Positions 13,674 to 23,098 are shown, counted from the stretch's first letter. The stretch: 64,000 bases of DNA from Shimia sp049116215 (GCF_049116215.1 NZ_JAGDZB010000001.1:1-64000), one strand, 5' to 3'. The notes: generated by a model not told the origin, from the sequence alone. Made by a program: numbers and translations.

Positions 13674-14177
13674 GGTCAATGTCACCTTTCGATTCATCAT
13701 CAACAACATACCGTCGGGCCCCGGCACGTCGCGTCAGTGACGGCGTGGATCAGATCCATTCTCGACCCCGTCCCACCGGGGTCTCTCGATCAAAATCCTG
13801 CCTTGGAAAACCTCTTGCTGCGTGCATTGCAGACCCCAAGAGGCTTTCCAAGCCGGGGTTTTCACCTGTATTTCAAGGTCTTGTCTTGTTTGTGTCGTCT
13901 TTTGAAAGTGTGGGGTGAGAGCCCCAGATCAGCGCCGCCTTATCCAATAAATCCGCAAAGGACAAAAGCGGCCCCGAATCGCTCGAAACCGCAAGAGATT
14001 ACCGAATATTGAATCAAGCGTGTCTTTGCAACCCCTTGGGGCTTGACAATCGCCAAATCAGCCAAGGCTTCCTTCTGAAGCCTGTGCCTTGGTCGGGCAC
14101 AGTTCTGTTTGCGCCGCCGAAGAATTTTCACAATACTCCACAACAAAACATCCAACAACAAGAGACTGACATTTCAG
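13674..14177. other. Divergent intergenic region rpoB / flavin monooxygenase
   Basis: About 500 bases without a convincing gene; translated stretches here have no recognisable features. Because rpoB is cut off from rplJL, this region must contain the rpoBC promoter and probably a long leader, as well as the promoter of the divergent monooxygenase. Confidence 0.5.
14003..14031 (-). promoter_or_regulatory. Candidate rpoBC promoter
   Basis: On the minus strand TTGCAA (14026-14031) and TATTCG (14003-14008) are separated by 17 bases, a reasonable sigma-70-type spacing. It would give an rpoB leader of about 320 bases. The match to consensus is only moderate and was found by eye. Confidence 0.3.
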
Positions 14178-15428
14178 ATGACCGTTATCATTGCCGGCGG
14201 AGGTATTGCCGGACTAACCATGGGCCTCACCCTTCATGAGATTGGCGTTCCTTTTCACATCCTTGAAAGTGTAAATGACCCGAAGCCTTTGGGCGTGGGC
14301 ATCAACCTACAGCCGCCCTGCGTGCGCGAATTGTTTGCGCTTGGCTTGGAAGAGATGTTGGAAGAGGTGAGCGTGAAGACCCGCGACTATGGGTTTTACA
14401 CCAAGACCGGCGTGGAAATCTGGACCGAGCCGCGCGGGCGACATGCCGGCTATAACTGGCCACAGTATTCGGTGCATCGTGGTGAATTGCAGATGGGCCT
14501 GCTCAAAGCACTGCTGGCGCGTTGCGGAGAGGATAGCATCACCTTTGGCTGCCGCGTGACCCAATTCACCAACACCGACAAAGGTGTGGCCGTCATCTAC
14601 CAGCAAGGCGAAACCATCAAATCCCTGTCCGGCACAATGCTTGTCGCGGCCGACGGTGTGCATTCCGCCATCCGCGCGCAGATGTATCCTGACGAAGGCG
14701 CCCCGGTCTGGGGCGGGGCCATCATGTGGCGTGGCACCACAACCGCGCCGGCTTTCCTAAGCGGCACCTCCATGATCCTGGCCGGACACGACACCCAGCG
14801 GTTTGTCACCTACCCAATCTCTGCCCCCGATCCAGAAACCGGCGAAGCGCTGATCAACTGGATTGCCGAAGCCAAGGTGGACCCCAATGAGCATATCGAG
14901 AAAAGCGACTGGAACCGTAAGGTCGACACCTCCCGCTTTGCCGCTGACTTTGCAGATTGGGATTTTGGCTGGATCGACATTCCTGAACTGATTGCCAACG
15001 CCAATGAGGTGTTTGAGTATCCGATGGTGGATCGCGAACCAGTGGATAGCTGGACCGACGGTGCCGCCACGTTGATTGGCGACGCGGCGCATGCCACCTA
15101 CCCCGTGGGCTCCAGCGGCGCGAGCCAAGCCATTATCGACGCCCGCCTGTTGGGCGCGGCGATCAAAGCCCATGGTGAGGGGCACACTGCCGCCAAAACC
15201 TACGAAGATCAGGTGCGCCCAATGGCCAATGCCATCACCCTAGCCAACCGCGGCAATGGTGGCCCGGATGCCATCATGCAAATGGCCGAAGACCGCTGCG
15301 CCGGAGACTTTGATCGCTTGGATGAGGTACTGCCCATGCGAGAGCGCCAAGAACACGCCGAAAGCTTCAAAAAACTGGCGCGTATTCGGGTTGAGGACAC
15401 CAATACCCAAGCACCGATCATTGCCTGA
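14178..15428 (+). CDS. Group A flavin-dependent monooxygenase
   Basis: A 416-residue FAD oxidoreductase of the salicylate hydroxylase/PhzS type. It shows the dinucleotide fold AGGGIAGL at residues 6-13, the DG motif VAADGVHS near residue 160, and the FAD ribityl motif LIGDAAHATYPVGSSG near 300. Such enzymes use NAD(P)H and oxygen to hydroxylate aromatic or quinone-like substrates; the substrate here is unknown. The start at 14178 follows the family start MTVIIAGGGIAG. It stands alone between ribosomal blocks and ends in a hairpin. Confidence 0.85.
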   Translation: MTVIIAGGGIAGLTMGLTLHEIGVPFHILESVNDPKPLGVGINLQPPCVRELFALGLEEMLEEVSVKTRDYGFYTKTGVEIWTEPRGRHAGYNWPQYSVHRGELQMGLLKALLARCGEDSITFGCRVTQFTNTDKGVAVIYQQGETIKSLSGTMLVAADGVHSAIRAQMYPDEGAPVWGGAIMWRGTTTAPAFLSGTSMILAGHDTQRFVTYPISAPDPETGEALINWIAEAKVDPNEHIEKSDWNRKVDTSRFAADFADWDFGWIDIPELIANANEVFEYPMVDREPVDSWTDGAATLIGDAAHATYPVGSSGASQAIIDARLLGAAIKAHGEGHTAAKTYEDQVRPMANAITLANRGNGGPDAIMQMAEDRCAGDFDRLDEVLPMRERQEHAESFKKLARIRVEDTNTQAPIIA

Positions 15429-15436
15429 AGCAACAT

Positions 15437-15462
15437 GGGCGTCCTCAAACGAGGACGCCCTT
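15437..15462 (+). terminator. Hairpin after flavin monooxygenase gene
   Basis: A perfect 10-bp stem (GGGCGTCCTC / GAGGACGCCC) with the loop AAAC starts eight bases after the stop codon. The following tract is only TT, so termination may be incomplete or the hairpin may act as a 3' end stabiliser. Confidence 0.65.
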
Positions 15463-15552
15463 CGCAAACACCCTCTGCCCCCTAGACCCGCGCGCCCTTT
15501 TTGGGCAGGCTGAACACAGTTCGTTTATCCGTCACTGTTGGGAGCTTGCGCA

Positions 15553-16533
15553 TTGTTTTTGACCTCACCCCTGCGCGCCATTTGTCTGGCAACCCTGATT
15601 TGCACTAATATTGCAGCGCCAACTTGGGCATCCAAGGCCTCCCAAGACATTCCAAAATGGCTGCAAAACCACGTGGGAACAGGCGTTGGCAAAATCGCCC
15701 CCGTGGTCCTGGACCGCGCCCGGGCGCTCTATTTGGAAAAACGCCGCAGCGGCACGGTCAAAAACCCCTGCTACTTTGCCATGGACGCCACCCGTCCCAG
15801 CACAGGGGATGACGGCAGCGCCCTGCCCCGCTTCTACGTGATTTGTGAGAAATCAAAGACTTTCAAGGCGGTCTCCTCAGGCTACGGCAATGGCCGCAAA
15901 CTGGCCAAAGCCAATTTCTCCAACGGTCGGCAATGCGCCCGCAATTTCAGCAATGCAGAAGGCTCCAAACTCACCGCAGGTGGTCCCTATATCACCGCCG
16001 AGTCCCGCACATCCTTCAAAGGCTACTACCAAAGCAGCTCTGGTAAGAAACCCTTCCTGCGCACCTTCCTGCTGTTTGACGGTGAAGGCGAAACCAGCAA
16101 CGCCCGCGAACGTGCCATCGGCGGCCACCGCGCCATGTTCCTGCGCTGGCAATGCCGGATGGAACGGCCCCAAAGCACCCACGCCGATGCAGATGGCTAT
16201 GTGCCCTTTGGCAAATTGGTGGATTATACTTCCGGTCGTAGCAATGGCTGCACCACCTGGTCCAAACCCGCCACCGACGAGATCCTGAAAATTGCCGACG
16301 GCAAGCCAACAACACTCTACATCTACCCGTCCTCAAAAGACATCAACGCCGTGGCCAAAGCAATCCAACGCGGAAAATCCCCGCAGCAATCCGGCCACTA
16401 CTGGCATGCCGCCTGTTTGAAAACGATCGGCATTCCTAAGTTCTGGCCCAAGCAGACCCTGCAGCCGATCATCAACGAATGGCGCGCCTCGCTGCCCAAG
16501 CAGCCACCGTTGAAGCTGCCGCTTTGTAAGTAA
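15553..16533 (+). CDS. Secreted L,D-transpeptidase-like (YkuD_2) protein
   Basis: A protein of about 326 residues with an N-terminal hydrophobic signal segment (cleavage plausible near the TWAS sequence). The central part carries GGHRAMFLRWQCRM and then the Ser-x-Gly-Cys motif SNGCTTWS, with His and Cys as expected catalytic residues of the murein L,D-transpeptidase-like family. A periplasmic role in peptidoglycan cross-linking or attachment is likely but unproven. There is no in-frame ATG; TTG at 15553 is chosen because GGGAG lies eight bases upstream, though TTG at 15538 is possible. Confidence 0.65.
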   Translation: MFLTSPLRAICLATLICTNIAAPTWASKASQDIPKWLQNHVGTGVGKIAPVVLDRARALYLEKRRSGTVKNPCYFAMDATRPSTGDDGSALPRFYVICEKSKTFKAVSSGYGNGRKLAKANFSNGRQCARNFSNAEGSKLTAGGPYITAESRTSFKGYYQSSSGKKPFLRTFLLFDGEGETSNARERAIGGHRAMFLRWQCRMERPQSTHADADGYVPFGKLVDYTSGRSNGCTTWSKPATDEILKIADGKPTTLYIYPSSKDINAVAKAIQRGKSPQQSGHYWHAACLKTIGIPKFWPKQTLQPIINEWRASLPKQPPLKLPLCK

Positions 16534-16692
16534 TCAGAAACTTGGCGGGAAGCGCCTATAGTCAATCACGCCCCGGACATTTGCGACCACCCAAAAACCG
16601 CGAAAAGCTGCGATGAGCCCCAATTGAGTTTCCGGAAATCGGCAAAAAGGCACTTTTCTTTCACCCAAAACTACTGCCGGTACGAAAATATC

Positions 16693-17058
16693 TCAGTCTG
16701 CTTGAACTCTAAGTGAGTTGATTATCTCTACAATCTCAGCACGCTGTTTCGTCCAATGGCGACCGACACTGACAATGTTTTCATCAACGTAGTGATTTGT
16801 AGTTTCGCTCGAAATTTCGATGCCCCAAATCTCATTTTCATTCTCTAGACCATGATTTTGAGGATCAATCAGAAAGCTAACAAACACTTCGAAGCCAACC
16901 GGCGACCACCCGGATGTGAACCTCCAAATTCGACTGCGCATTCCTCCACCAAATTGTGGTTCATGGATTGCGGTTCTTTCCCAACCAAAGCGGAGAAGGT
17001 CATCTACGAGGTTATCGAATCTGTCCATGCTATCCAATTTGACCCACCTTTGGTCCAT
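16693..17058 (-). CDS. Hypothetical small soluble protein
   Basis: A 121-residue protein that I do not recognise. It is rich in Trp, Glu and Arg, contains no membrane segment or signal peptide, and reads like a compact acidic cytosolic domain. Base use is more A/T-rich than the flanking genes, suggesting a more recent arrival. It is downstream of the rplL terminator on the same strand and probably has its own promoter. The start is uncertain: an internal ATG at 17028 is equally plausible, and neither has a clear ribosome binding site. Confidence 0.5.
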   Translation of the reverse strand: MDQRWVKLDSMDRFDNLVDDLLRFGWERTAIHEPQFGGGMRSRIWRFTSGWSPVGFEVFVSFLIDPQNHGLENENEIWGIEISSETTNHYVDENIVSVGRHWTKQRAEIVEIINSLRVQAD

Positions 17059-17115
17059 AGAGCAACGGCGGCTTTAGCCCGCAAAGACGATTCACCACCG
17101 CATAGAAAACGGTAC

Positions 17116-17152
17116 CCCAAAACAAAAACAGGCGCCCCCGAAGGGACGCCTG
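17116..17152 (-). terminator. Intrinsic terminator of rplJL
   Basis: On the minus strand a 10-bp stem (CAGGCGTCCC / GGGGCGCCTG, one G-U) with a stable TTCG tetraloop is followed by TTTTTGTTTT. It begins about 25 bases after the rplL stop. It ends the rplJ-rplL transcript well before rpoB. Confidence 0.9.
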
Positions 17153-17175
17153 CAATAACTCGGTGAGATACCGAA

Positions 17176-17550
17176 TTACTTAACTTCGACTTCCGCGCCA
17201 GCTGCTTCCAGCTTGCCCTTAACGTCTTCGGCTTCGTCCTTGGACACGCCTTCTTTGATCTTGCCGCCAGCTTCAACCAGAGTCTTGGCTTCTTTCAGGC
17301 CCAGACCGGTGATGCCGCGAACTTCTTTGATCACGTTGATTTTGGATGCGCCGGCGTTAACCAGAACAACGTCAAATTCAGTTTTTTCTTCTTCAGCTGC
17401 GCCACCGGCGTCGCCGCCGCCTGCCATTACAACTGCGCCGCCAGCGGCAGGCTCGATGCCATACTCGTCTTTGAGGATGGTTTTCAGTTCTTGTGCTTCC
17501 AGCAGGGTCAGACCCACGATGCTTTCTGCGAGTGCTTTCAGATCAGCCAT
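17176..17550 (-). CDS. rplL: 50S ribosomal protein L7/L12
   Basis: A 124-residue stalk protein that recruits translational GTPases. It has the N-terminal dimerisation helices, an Ala/Gly-rich hinge near residues 35-55 and the C-terminal factor-binding domain ending in EVEVK. It follows rplJ after 74 bases on the same strand and is followed by a strong terminator rather than by rpoB. Confidence 0.98.
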   Translation of the reverse strand: MADLKALAESIVGLTLLEAQELKTILKDEYGIEPAAGGAVVMAGGGDAGGAAEEEKTEFDVVLVNAGASKINVIKEVRGITGLGLKEAKTLVEAGGKIKEGVSKDEAEDVKGKLEAAGAEVEVK

Positions 17551-17624
17551 TTTAGACTCTTTCCGTTCTTAGGTATGTGTTCCAACGTTGTGACAATGTC
17601 ACGACGCGGCTCTCAATAAGTTGC

Positions 17625-18143
17625 TTACGCAGCCTCTGCCTTTTCCTCGACGGTAGACAGGATGGATGCGATGTTCGAAGCAGGTGCGCCAATGGCGCCG
17701 GCGATGTTGGAAGCAGGGGCGCCGAGCATGCTTGCGATCTGAGCAATAAGCTCGTCGCGCGAAGGCATTTTCGACACTGCTGTAACACCAGCACGGTCCA
17801 GAGCGTTCTCGCCCATTGCACCACCAAGGATCTCGAATTTTGCGTGATCTTTGGCGAAGTCTTCGGCCACTTTGGCAGCTGCCACAGGGTCCTCAGAATA
17901 GGTCAGAACGGTCATACCCGACAGAAGGCCACCGATGCTTTCGCATGGTTTGCCGTCCAGGGCGATCTTGGCGAGCCTGTTCTTGGCGACACGAACAGCA
18001 CCACCCGCTGCACGGGCACGTGCGCGAAGGTCCTGCATGTCAGCAACCGTGAGACCCGCGTAGTGGGCAACCACTACAACGCCAGAGCTTTCAAAGATCT
18101 GGCCGAGCTCGTCGACCAACTTCTCTTTTTGTGCTCTATCCAC
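17625..18143 (-). CDS. rplJ: 50S ribosomal protein L10
   Basis: A 172-residue stalk base protein that carries L7/L12 dimers. A GTG start at 18143 is chosen: GGAG sits seven bases upstream and the product (V/M)DRAQKEKLVDEL matches the family start and length, whereas the longer reading adds an unlikely 17-residue extension. It opens the rplJ-rplL pair. In many bacteria L10-L12 represses its own leader; a possible leader hairpin is annotated separately. Confidence 0.97.
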   Translation of the reverse strand: MDRAQKEKLVDELGQIFESSGVVVVAHYAGLTVADMQDLRARARAAGGAVRVAKNRLAKIALDGKPCESIGGLLSGMTVLTYSEDPVAAAKVAEDFAKDHAKFEILGGAMGENALDRAGVTAVSKMPSRDELIAQIASMLGAPASNIAGAIGAPASNIASILSTVEEKAEAA

Positions 18144-18516
18144 AGTTTTACTCCAAAATTGGGGATTGCTCCCCGGCTCAGTTTTGCGCACCACAGAAGC
18201 GGCACGCGTTTAGGTCCATACATTGGGTTGGGAACCAAGATCGCCGAAGGCTCGTAAGCCTTCTAAGAATTCTTGTCTCTTACCCCATCTCAGAAAGGAA
18301 TTATTCAGGCGAACCCGAACCCTTCGTCTTGGACAGGCCACCCCTAGAAAGAATCGACAGGCGACTCCGTTTTGGAATGGGCAGAGGCCATTTACCGCTC
18401 ACACGACCACTTTGCAAGCATAGAAATCCCCGACCAACAAAGAAGCGGTTCCCTTCCCGGCATCGACCGCTAGAGTGTGGCCAATTCCACAGGGCACTCT
18501 TCGCAAAGGCTTTGAT
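18144..18516. other. Divergent intergenic region rplJ / aldose epimerase
   Basis: This stretch of 373 bases has no convincing gene. It must contain the rplJL promoter and leader on the minus strand and the promoter of the epimerase on the plus strand. Confidence 0.45.
18246..18263 (-). promoter_or_regulatory. Possible rplJ leader hairpin
   Basis: A perfect 7-bp stem (GAAGGCT / AGCCTTC) with a four-base loop lies about 100 bases upstream of the rplJ start. Its location fits an L10-type autoregulatory leader, but I cannot match it to the full L10-leader consensus by eye. Confidence 0.3.
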
Positions 18517-19386
18517 ATGACGTCTGACTGCATTCTCTCCAACGACCACCTCAGCTTGTCCGTCGCTGAAATGGGTGCCGAAATGCAATTTCTGCGCACA
18601 CAATCCGGCGTGGATCTGTTGTGGGGCGGTGACCCGGCGTACTGGACGGGTCGCGCACCGGTGTTGTTTCCCATTGTCGGACGTGCTGTGGACGACAGGA
18701 TTGCTGTTGGTGCGCACAGTGCGGACATGGCGCAGCATGGCATTGCCCGGCGACGCGTATTTACACTGGAGGAGCACAGCCCAACGCAGTGCCGACACGT
18801 CTTGCGCGCCGACCCTGAAACGCGCGCGCAGTACCCCTTCGACTTCGCATTGCACCTCACCCATGCCTTGGCGGAGGCAACCCTGACCGTCACCGCCCGG
18901 GTTGAGAACCTTTCCGACACCGAGATGCCGTTTGGCTTTGGCTTTCACCCGGCCTTTCTCTGGCCCCTGCCCGGCGCCGAGACCCAGCCCAATGTTGTCC
19001 AGTTGGCAACCAGCAACAATCCCGCCCGACAACCCCTTCATCCTGACGGGCTTCTGGAGTCCACGCGGGTTGAAGGTCCCTTTATCGACGGCACTCTGGG
19101 CATTGAAGAAGCGCTGTTCACCGACGGCGCGCTGGTGTTCCCAAATGGCACCGAAGCGCTGCGTTACGGCCCTGAGAACGGCCCGGGGCTGTCTTTCACC
19201 TTCCACAACCTGCCTGATCTGGCGCTTTGGAAGCCGGTCGATGCGCCATTCCTGTGTGTGGAGCCATGGCACGGAACCGCGTCACTTGTCGGGGATGGAC
19301 CGCAAATTTCTCAACGGCCCAACAGTGTGTCTCTGCCTGCCGGCGAGGCCATGACATTTGGCTTCAGTGTCACCGTAGAGTCCTAA
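18517..19386 (+). CDS. Aldose 1-epimerase family protein (LacX/YeaD-like)
   Basis: A 289-residue galactose-mutarotase-fold protein of the LacX-like branch. It has the conserved start segment MGAEMQFLRTQSGVDLLWGG, the FPIVGR motif near residue 51, the FGFHPAF motif near residue 145, which carries the likely catalytic histidine, and a late VEPWHG acidic motif. It probably interconverts anomers of a sugar or sugar phosphate; substrate unknown. It is the sole plus-strand gene between rplA and rplJ and ends facing the desaturase gene across a shared terminator. Confidence 0.8.
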   Translation: MTSDCILSNDHLSLSVAEMGAEMQFLRTQSGVDLLWGGDPAYWTGRAPVLFPIVGRAVDDRIAVGAHSADMAQHGIARRRVFTLEEHSPTQCRHVLRADPETRAQYPFDFALHLTHALAEATLTVTARVENLSDTEMPFGFGFHPAFLWPLPGAETQPNVVQLATSNNPARQPLHPDGLLESTRVEGPFIDGTLGIEEALFTDGALVFPNGTEALRYGPENGPGLSFTFHNLPDLALWKPVDAPFLCVEPWHGTASLVGDGPQISQRPNSVSLPAGEAMTFGFSVTVES

Positions 19387-19425
19387 GCGGCTCATCGCGT
19401 CGCACGACAGGTCGAACCGCACACA

Positions 19426-19456
19426 AAAAAACGCCACCTGACGGTGGCGTTTCTTT
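19426..19456. terminator. Bidirectional terminator, epimerase / desaturase
   Basis: An 8-bp stem (ACGCCACC / GGTGGCGT, loop TGAC) is flanked by an A-run on the left and TTTCTTTT on the right. It lies between two converging genes and can end transcripts from both sides. Confidence 0.8.
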
Positions 19457-20490
19457 TATCCATAGATTGCTTTGGCTTCACGGAAAGACAACAAGCGTCG
19501 TGTCTTTTCATCCCACAAGTGCAGCCGCGCACTGGCCAGGCTTTCCCGAATGGTCAGCTGGTTGTTATCCGCAAGCTCAGCATAGTCGCGCAGCACGTCA
19601 GGCAAACGATAAAACGGGATACGGCTGTATAGATGGTGCACATGGTGGATGCCAATATTGGCGCTGAACCACTGCAACACCGCGGGCAGCCGATAGTAGG
19701 AGCTGCCTTTCAACGCAGCCTCATGCAGGTCCCAATCCTGCGCTTCGTCATACTGGGTGTGCTCAAATTGGTGCTGCACGTAAAACAGCCACACACCGGC
19801 GGTGCCTGCAATCAGCGTGGTCGGCAGGAAGATCAACAACAGCGGCGCCAAGCCGCCAAAATAGTAGATCGCCGCCAATACCGCCACCAAAGCCAGATTG
19901 GTCGCCATGGCGCTGACCCAATATTTGCGGCTGTCCATCAGGCCCAATGGCAGACGGTTTTGCAGGAAGAACAGGTAGAACGGGCCAAGGCCAAACATGG
20001 TCAGCGGATTGCGCACCATACGGTATTGCAAACGCCGCAAAGGATGCGCTGCCTGATACTCCGCCACCGTCATGGTGTAGACATCGCCAATGCCACGCTT
20101 TTCAAGATTACCAGCGGCGCTGTGGTGGATCGAATGGGTGCGGCGCCAGACATCGTATGGCGTCAGGGTGATCACGCCTAGGACGCGGCCCAACCAATCA
20201 CTGACTTCGCGGCTTTTGAAAAACGCACCATGTCCACAGTCATGCTGGATGGTGAACAGGCGCACCAGAAACAGCGCGTTCAGCATAGAAATGCCAAGTG
20301 TCAGCCACAAGCTGACCGACATACTCCACCACGCCAAGGCCCAGAGCGCCACAAACGGCACCACGGTGACCAGCACCTCCAAGACGCTGCGCGCCTCATT
20401 TGGCTCCCGGTACTGTGCCAGGACTTTGACCCATTCGCGCGCGGAACGCTCAACAGGCTGATCAGGTTGCGGAACGGAGTGAATTACCAT
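19456..20490 (-). CDS. Membrane fatty acid desaturase (DesA-like)
   Basis: A 344-residue integral membrane di-iron desaturase. The three histidine boxes are present: HDCGH near residue 88, HSIHH near residue 125 and HVHH near residue 280, with hydrophobic helices between them. The pattern fits acyl-lipid delta-12-type desaturases that introduce double bases into membrane fatty acids, here more exactly double bonds in acyl chains. It is a single gene, co-oriented with the upstream chemoreceptor but separated from it by a hairpin. Confidence 0.85.
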   Translation of the reverse strand: MVIHSVPQPDQPVERSAREWVKVLAQYREPNEARSVLEVLVTVVPFVALWALAWWSMSVSLWLTLGISMLNALFLVRLFTIQHDCGHGAFFKSREVSDWLGRVLGVITLTPYDVWRRTHSIHHSAAGNLEKRGIGDVYTMTVAEYQAAHPLRRLQYRMVRNPLTMFGLGPFYLFFLQNRLPLGLMDSRKYWVSAMATNLALVAVLAAIYYFGGLAPLLLIFLPTTLIAGTAGVWLFYVQHQFEHTQYDEAQDWDLHEAALKGSSYYRLPAVLQWFSANIGIHHVHHLYSRIPFYRLPDVLRDYAELADNNQLTIRESLASARLHLWDEKTRRLLSFREAKAIYG

Positions 20491-20621
20491 GTGCCTGCCA
20501 ATGTTTTGTTCGTTGCGATGTGGATAGACGAAAGCACGCGGCTGGCAATTGATTTTTGATCACATTCATGCCGTTGCGTCAGTTTTTCGCGTGTTTTTTG
20601 CCATTTCTGGCGAAATAAGAC

Positions 20622-20649
20622 GCCGCCGGAGGAAAACCCGTCCGGCGGC
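20622..20649 (-). terminator. Hairpin after chemoreceptor gene
   Basis: On the minus strand a 9-bp perfect stem (GCCGCCGGA / TCCGGCGGC) with a ten-base loop is followed by GTCTTATTT. It lies about 65 bases after the chemoreceptor stop. The T-rich tract is imperfect, so strength is uncertain. Confidence 0.6.
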
Positions 20650-20713
20650 ACCTGGTGCAGAGGTTGGGGCGCGACACCCGCATGCCAACAAGCGCGCGCC
20701 CGAAGTTGGGGCA

Positions 20714-23098
20714 TTAGAAGTCCTGCCACAGCTCCATATCAACCGCCGCATTTCCATCTACGGCCGTTGGAGCAGCCTTACGCGCTGGCTCTGGGGCCGA
20801 CTTTGGGACTAGCTTTGGCGCCGACGCTTTGGCCATCGGCGCTGGCGCTGGTTTGGGCGCACTTGGCGCAGGGGCCGCAACCGGAGCCTCGGAGTTGACC
20901 GACGCGTCGGTTTTGAAGCTCGACACCATCCCCATCAGCTCGGACGCGTCTTTGGCCAGCATCTGCCCGGCCGCAGTGGACTCTTCCACCATGGCGGCAT
21001 TGGCCTGCGTCACCTGATCGAGCTGCACAACACTTGCGTTGATCTCTGCCAAGCCGGCGGATTGATCGGTCGCGCTACGGGCAATCTCAGAGACCATTTG
21101 CGAGATGTTGTTGACGCGATCTGCAATGCTGGTCAACGCCTCACCAGCTTTGCCCACCAGGTCCACACCGCTTTCAACTTGCTGCGCGCTGTCGCTGATC
21201 AGGGCTTTGATCTCGCTGGCTGCGTCCGAGGACTTAAGCGCGAGCGCCCGCACCTCAGAGGCCACCACCGCAAAACCGCGACCTGCATCCCCGGCCCGTG
21301 CCGCTTCCACGCCGGCGTTCAACGCCAACAGGTTGGTCTGGAAGGCAATGTCGTCGATCACACCGATGATCTGAGAAATATGGCGCGAGCCTTCCTCAAT
21401 TTCTGTCATCGCCGTCACCGCATCGCGCACAACTTCGCCGCTGATCTCGGCCTCACTGCGCGCTTCAGCAACAACCTCTTCCACGTTGCGCGTGCCTTCA
21501 GCCGCTGTTTGCACGTTGTTGGTCATCTCTTTCAGAGCCGCAGCGGTCTCTTCCAATGTCGCCGCCTGGTTTTCTGTCCGCTGGGACAGATCCAACGACG
21601 ACTGGCTGATCTCCGCTGCGCCGCTCTTGATGCTGTCCGCAGATTCCACCACTTGCGACACTGTCGTGTTGAGTTGATGCACGGTTTTGTTGAAGTCCAA
21701 GCGCAACGAGTCATGGTCTTCTGCAAACGGCTCATCGATGGTCTGCGCGAAGTTTCCTTCCGACAGTTGACCAAGACCAGCACTCAGCTTTTTAACAACA
21801 ATTTCCTGCTCCTGCGCAGCGATTGCACGCTGTGCCTCAGCATCTTTGGCCTTCTTCAGGTCACCACGCATCGCCACAAGCGTCTTGCCAAGTTCACCAA
21901 TCTCGTCACCCCGCTCTGCCGTGACAACCTCGGTGTCAAAGTCTCCACCTGAGATCTGTTCCATATCACCACAAATGTTGTTCAATGGACGGATTATAGA
22001 GCGGGCAAACATCCAGCCCAAGACAGAGAGCAGTGTGGTCAGAAGCACACTCACGGCGATCAGAATGCGCGCCTGCGCCCACACCGGCCCCATAGTTTCA
22101 CTGACGTCCTGCTCGGCAATAATCGCCCAGTTGGCATACTCCAACTCAAGCGGCTTGGCGTAAGAGACCACCTGCTGGCCATGCAAACCCATATCAATCT
22201 CGTAAACGCTGTGCCCGGCAAGCGCCTCTTCGATGTGGTGAGTCATTGTCAGCGGATCGAGCACCGCAAAGTCACCCTCAAAGCGCGAGGACGTGCGCGC
22301 AAGCCCATCTTCACCGACAATGAAAATCTGGGTTGTCTCACCAAGACCCAAGCTACTGTTGGCAATTTGCCCCATCATTTCGACAGGAATCTGCAAAGCA
22401 ACAACCCCCAAAAGCGTTTTGTCTGCACCGTGGACCGGCGAGGCAATAAACGCTGCTGCGGCGCCGTTGCTTGGTGCATATGGCGTCATGTCATCAAAGT
22501 GCATGCTCCGCTCAGCGCCTTTCAACGCCGATTTGAACACATCCGCCAGGCCGCTGTCTTTGTAGGCACCGGACATCAGGTTGGTGGCGTAGTCCATTTC
22601 CTTGAACACCGAGTAGACGATGTCGCCTGCCGGGTTGATCAGGAAGGCATCATAATAACCCTTGGTCTCGATCAACGTGCGCAGGCCGGGGTGATACAAC
22701 GCATGATCCGCGTGATAGGCCGCATCCCCACGCGCCCGATCCAACAAATGTTTTGAGCCTACCGCATTTGGGTTGCTGTCGATGTAGGCTTTCGTCAAAT
22801 CGGATTGCGCGGTTCCCCCCAACGCTCCCCAAGATGCTTCGAAATCGACCAAGGCATTTGCCGTCGCCTGAGACACCGACAGGGACTCCAGATCCGCCTC
22901 AACACCTTTCAACATTTGCCGCACCGCAAATCGTCGGTCTGCGATGGTTGAGAACATCTGATTCTCAACGGCCGAAAAAGCGTATTTTTGCAGGGCAAAC
23001 AGGCTGGCTGAAATCAGTCCAGCCGCGAGCAAGATGCTAAAACCGACAATGAAAATCGGCAGCTTCCTAGAAAGCGGGATAGAGTTGAGGCGTGGCAT
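20714..23098 (-). CDS. Methyl-accepting chemotaxis protein with Cache-type sensor
   Basis: A 794-residue transducer. Membrane helices are near residues 12-34 and 345-367, enclosing a periplasmic Cache-like sensor of about 300 residues. A HAMP region follows to about 420, then a long signalling coiled coil with the conserved hairpin tip IDDIAFQTNLLALNAGVEAA near 581-600. A Pro/Ala/Lys-rich linker leads to the last residues LWQDF, which fit the x-aromatic-x-x-aromatic pentapeptide that tethers CheR/CheB. The start at 23098 fits the first helix. No other chemotaxis gene is nearby, so it must feed a pathway encoded elsewhere. Confidence 0.9.
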   Translation of the reverse strand: MPRLNSIPLSRKLPIFIVGFSILLAAGLISASLFALQKYAFSAVENQMFSTIADRRFAVRQMLKGVEADLESLSVSQATANALVDFEASWGALGGTAQSDLTKAYIDSNPNAVGSKHLLDRARGDAAYHADHALYHPGLRTLIETKGYYDAFLINPAGDIVYSVFKEMDYATNLMSGAYKDSGLADVFKSALKGAERSMHFDDMTPYAPSNGAAAAFIASPVHGADKTLLGVVALQIPVEMMGQIANSSLGLGETTQIFIVGEDGLARTSSRFEGDFAVLDPLTMTHHIEEALAGHSVYEIDMGLHGQQVVSYAKPLELEYANWAIIAEQDVSETMGPVWAQARILIAVSVLLTTLLSVLGWMFARSIIRPLNNICGDMEQISGGDFDTEVVTAERGDEIGELGKTLVAMRGDLKKAKDAEAQRAIAAQEQEIVVKKLSAGLGQLSEGNFAQTIDEPFAEDHDSLRLDFNKTVHQLNTTVSQVVESADSIKSGAAEISQSSLDLSQRTENQAATLEETAAALKEMTNNVQTAAEGTRNVEEVVAEARSEAEISGEVVRDAVTAMTEIEEGSRHISQIIGVIDDIAFQTNLLALNAGVEAARAGDAGRGFAVVASEVRALALKSSDAASEIKALISDSAQQVESGVDLVGKAGEALTSIADRVNNISQMVSEIARSATDQSAGLAEINASVVQLDQVTQANAAMVEESTAAGQMLAKDASELMGMVSSFKTDASVNSEAPVAAPAPSAPKPAPAPMAKASAPKLVPKSAPEPARKAAPTAVDGNAAVDMELWQDF

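Noticed and set aside
13665..14012. Open frame of 115 residues in the rpoB upstream region
   Set aside because: It begins inside the rpoB start, has no ribosome binding site and no recognisable protein features.
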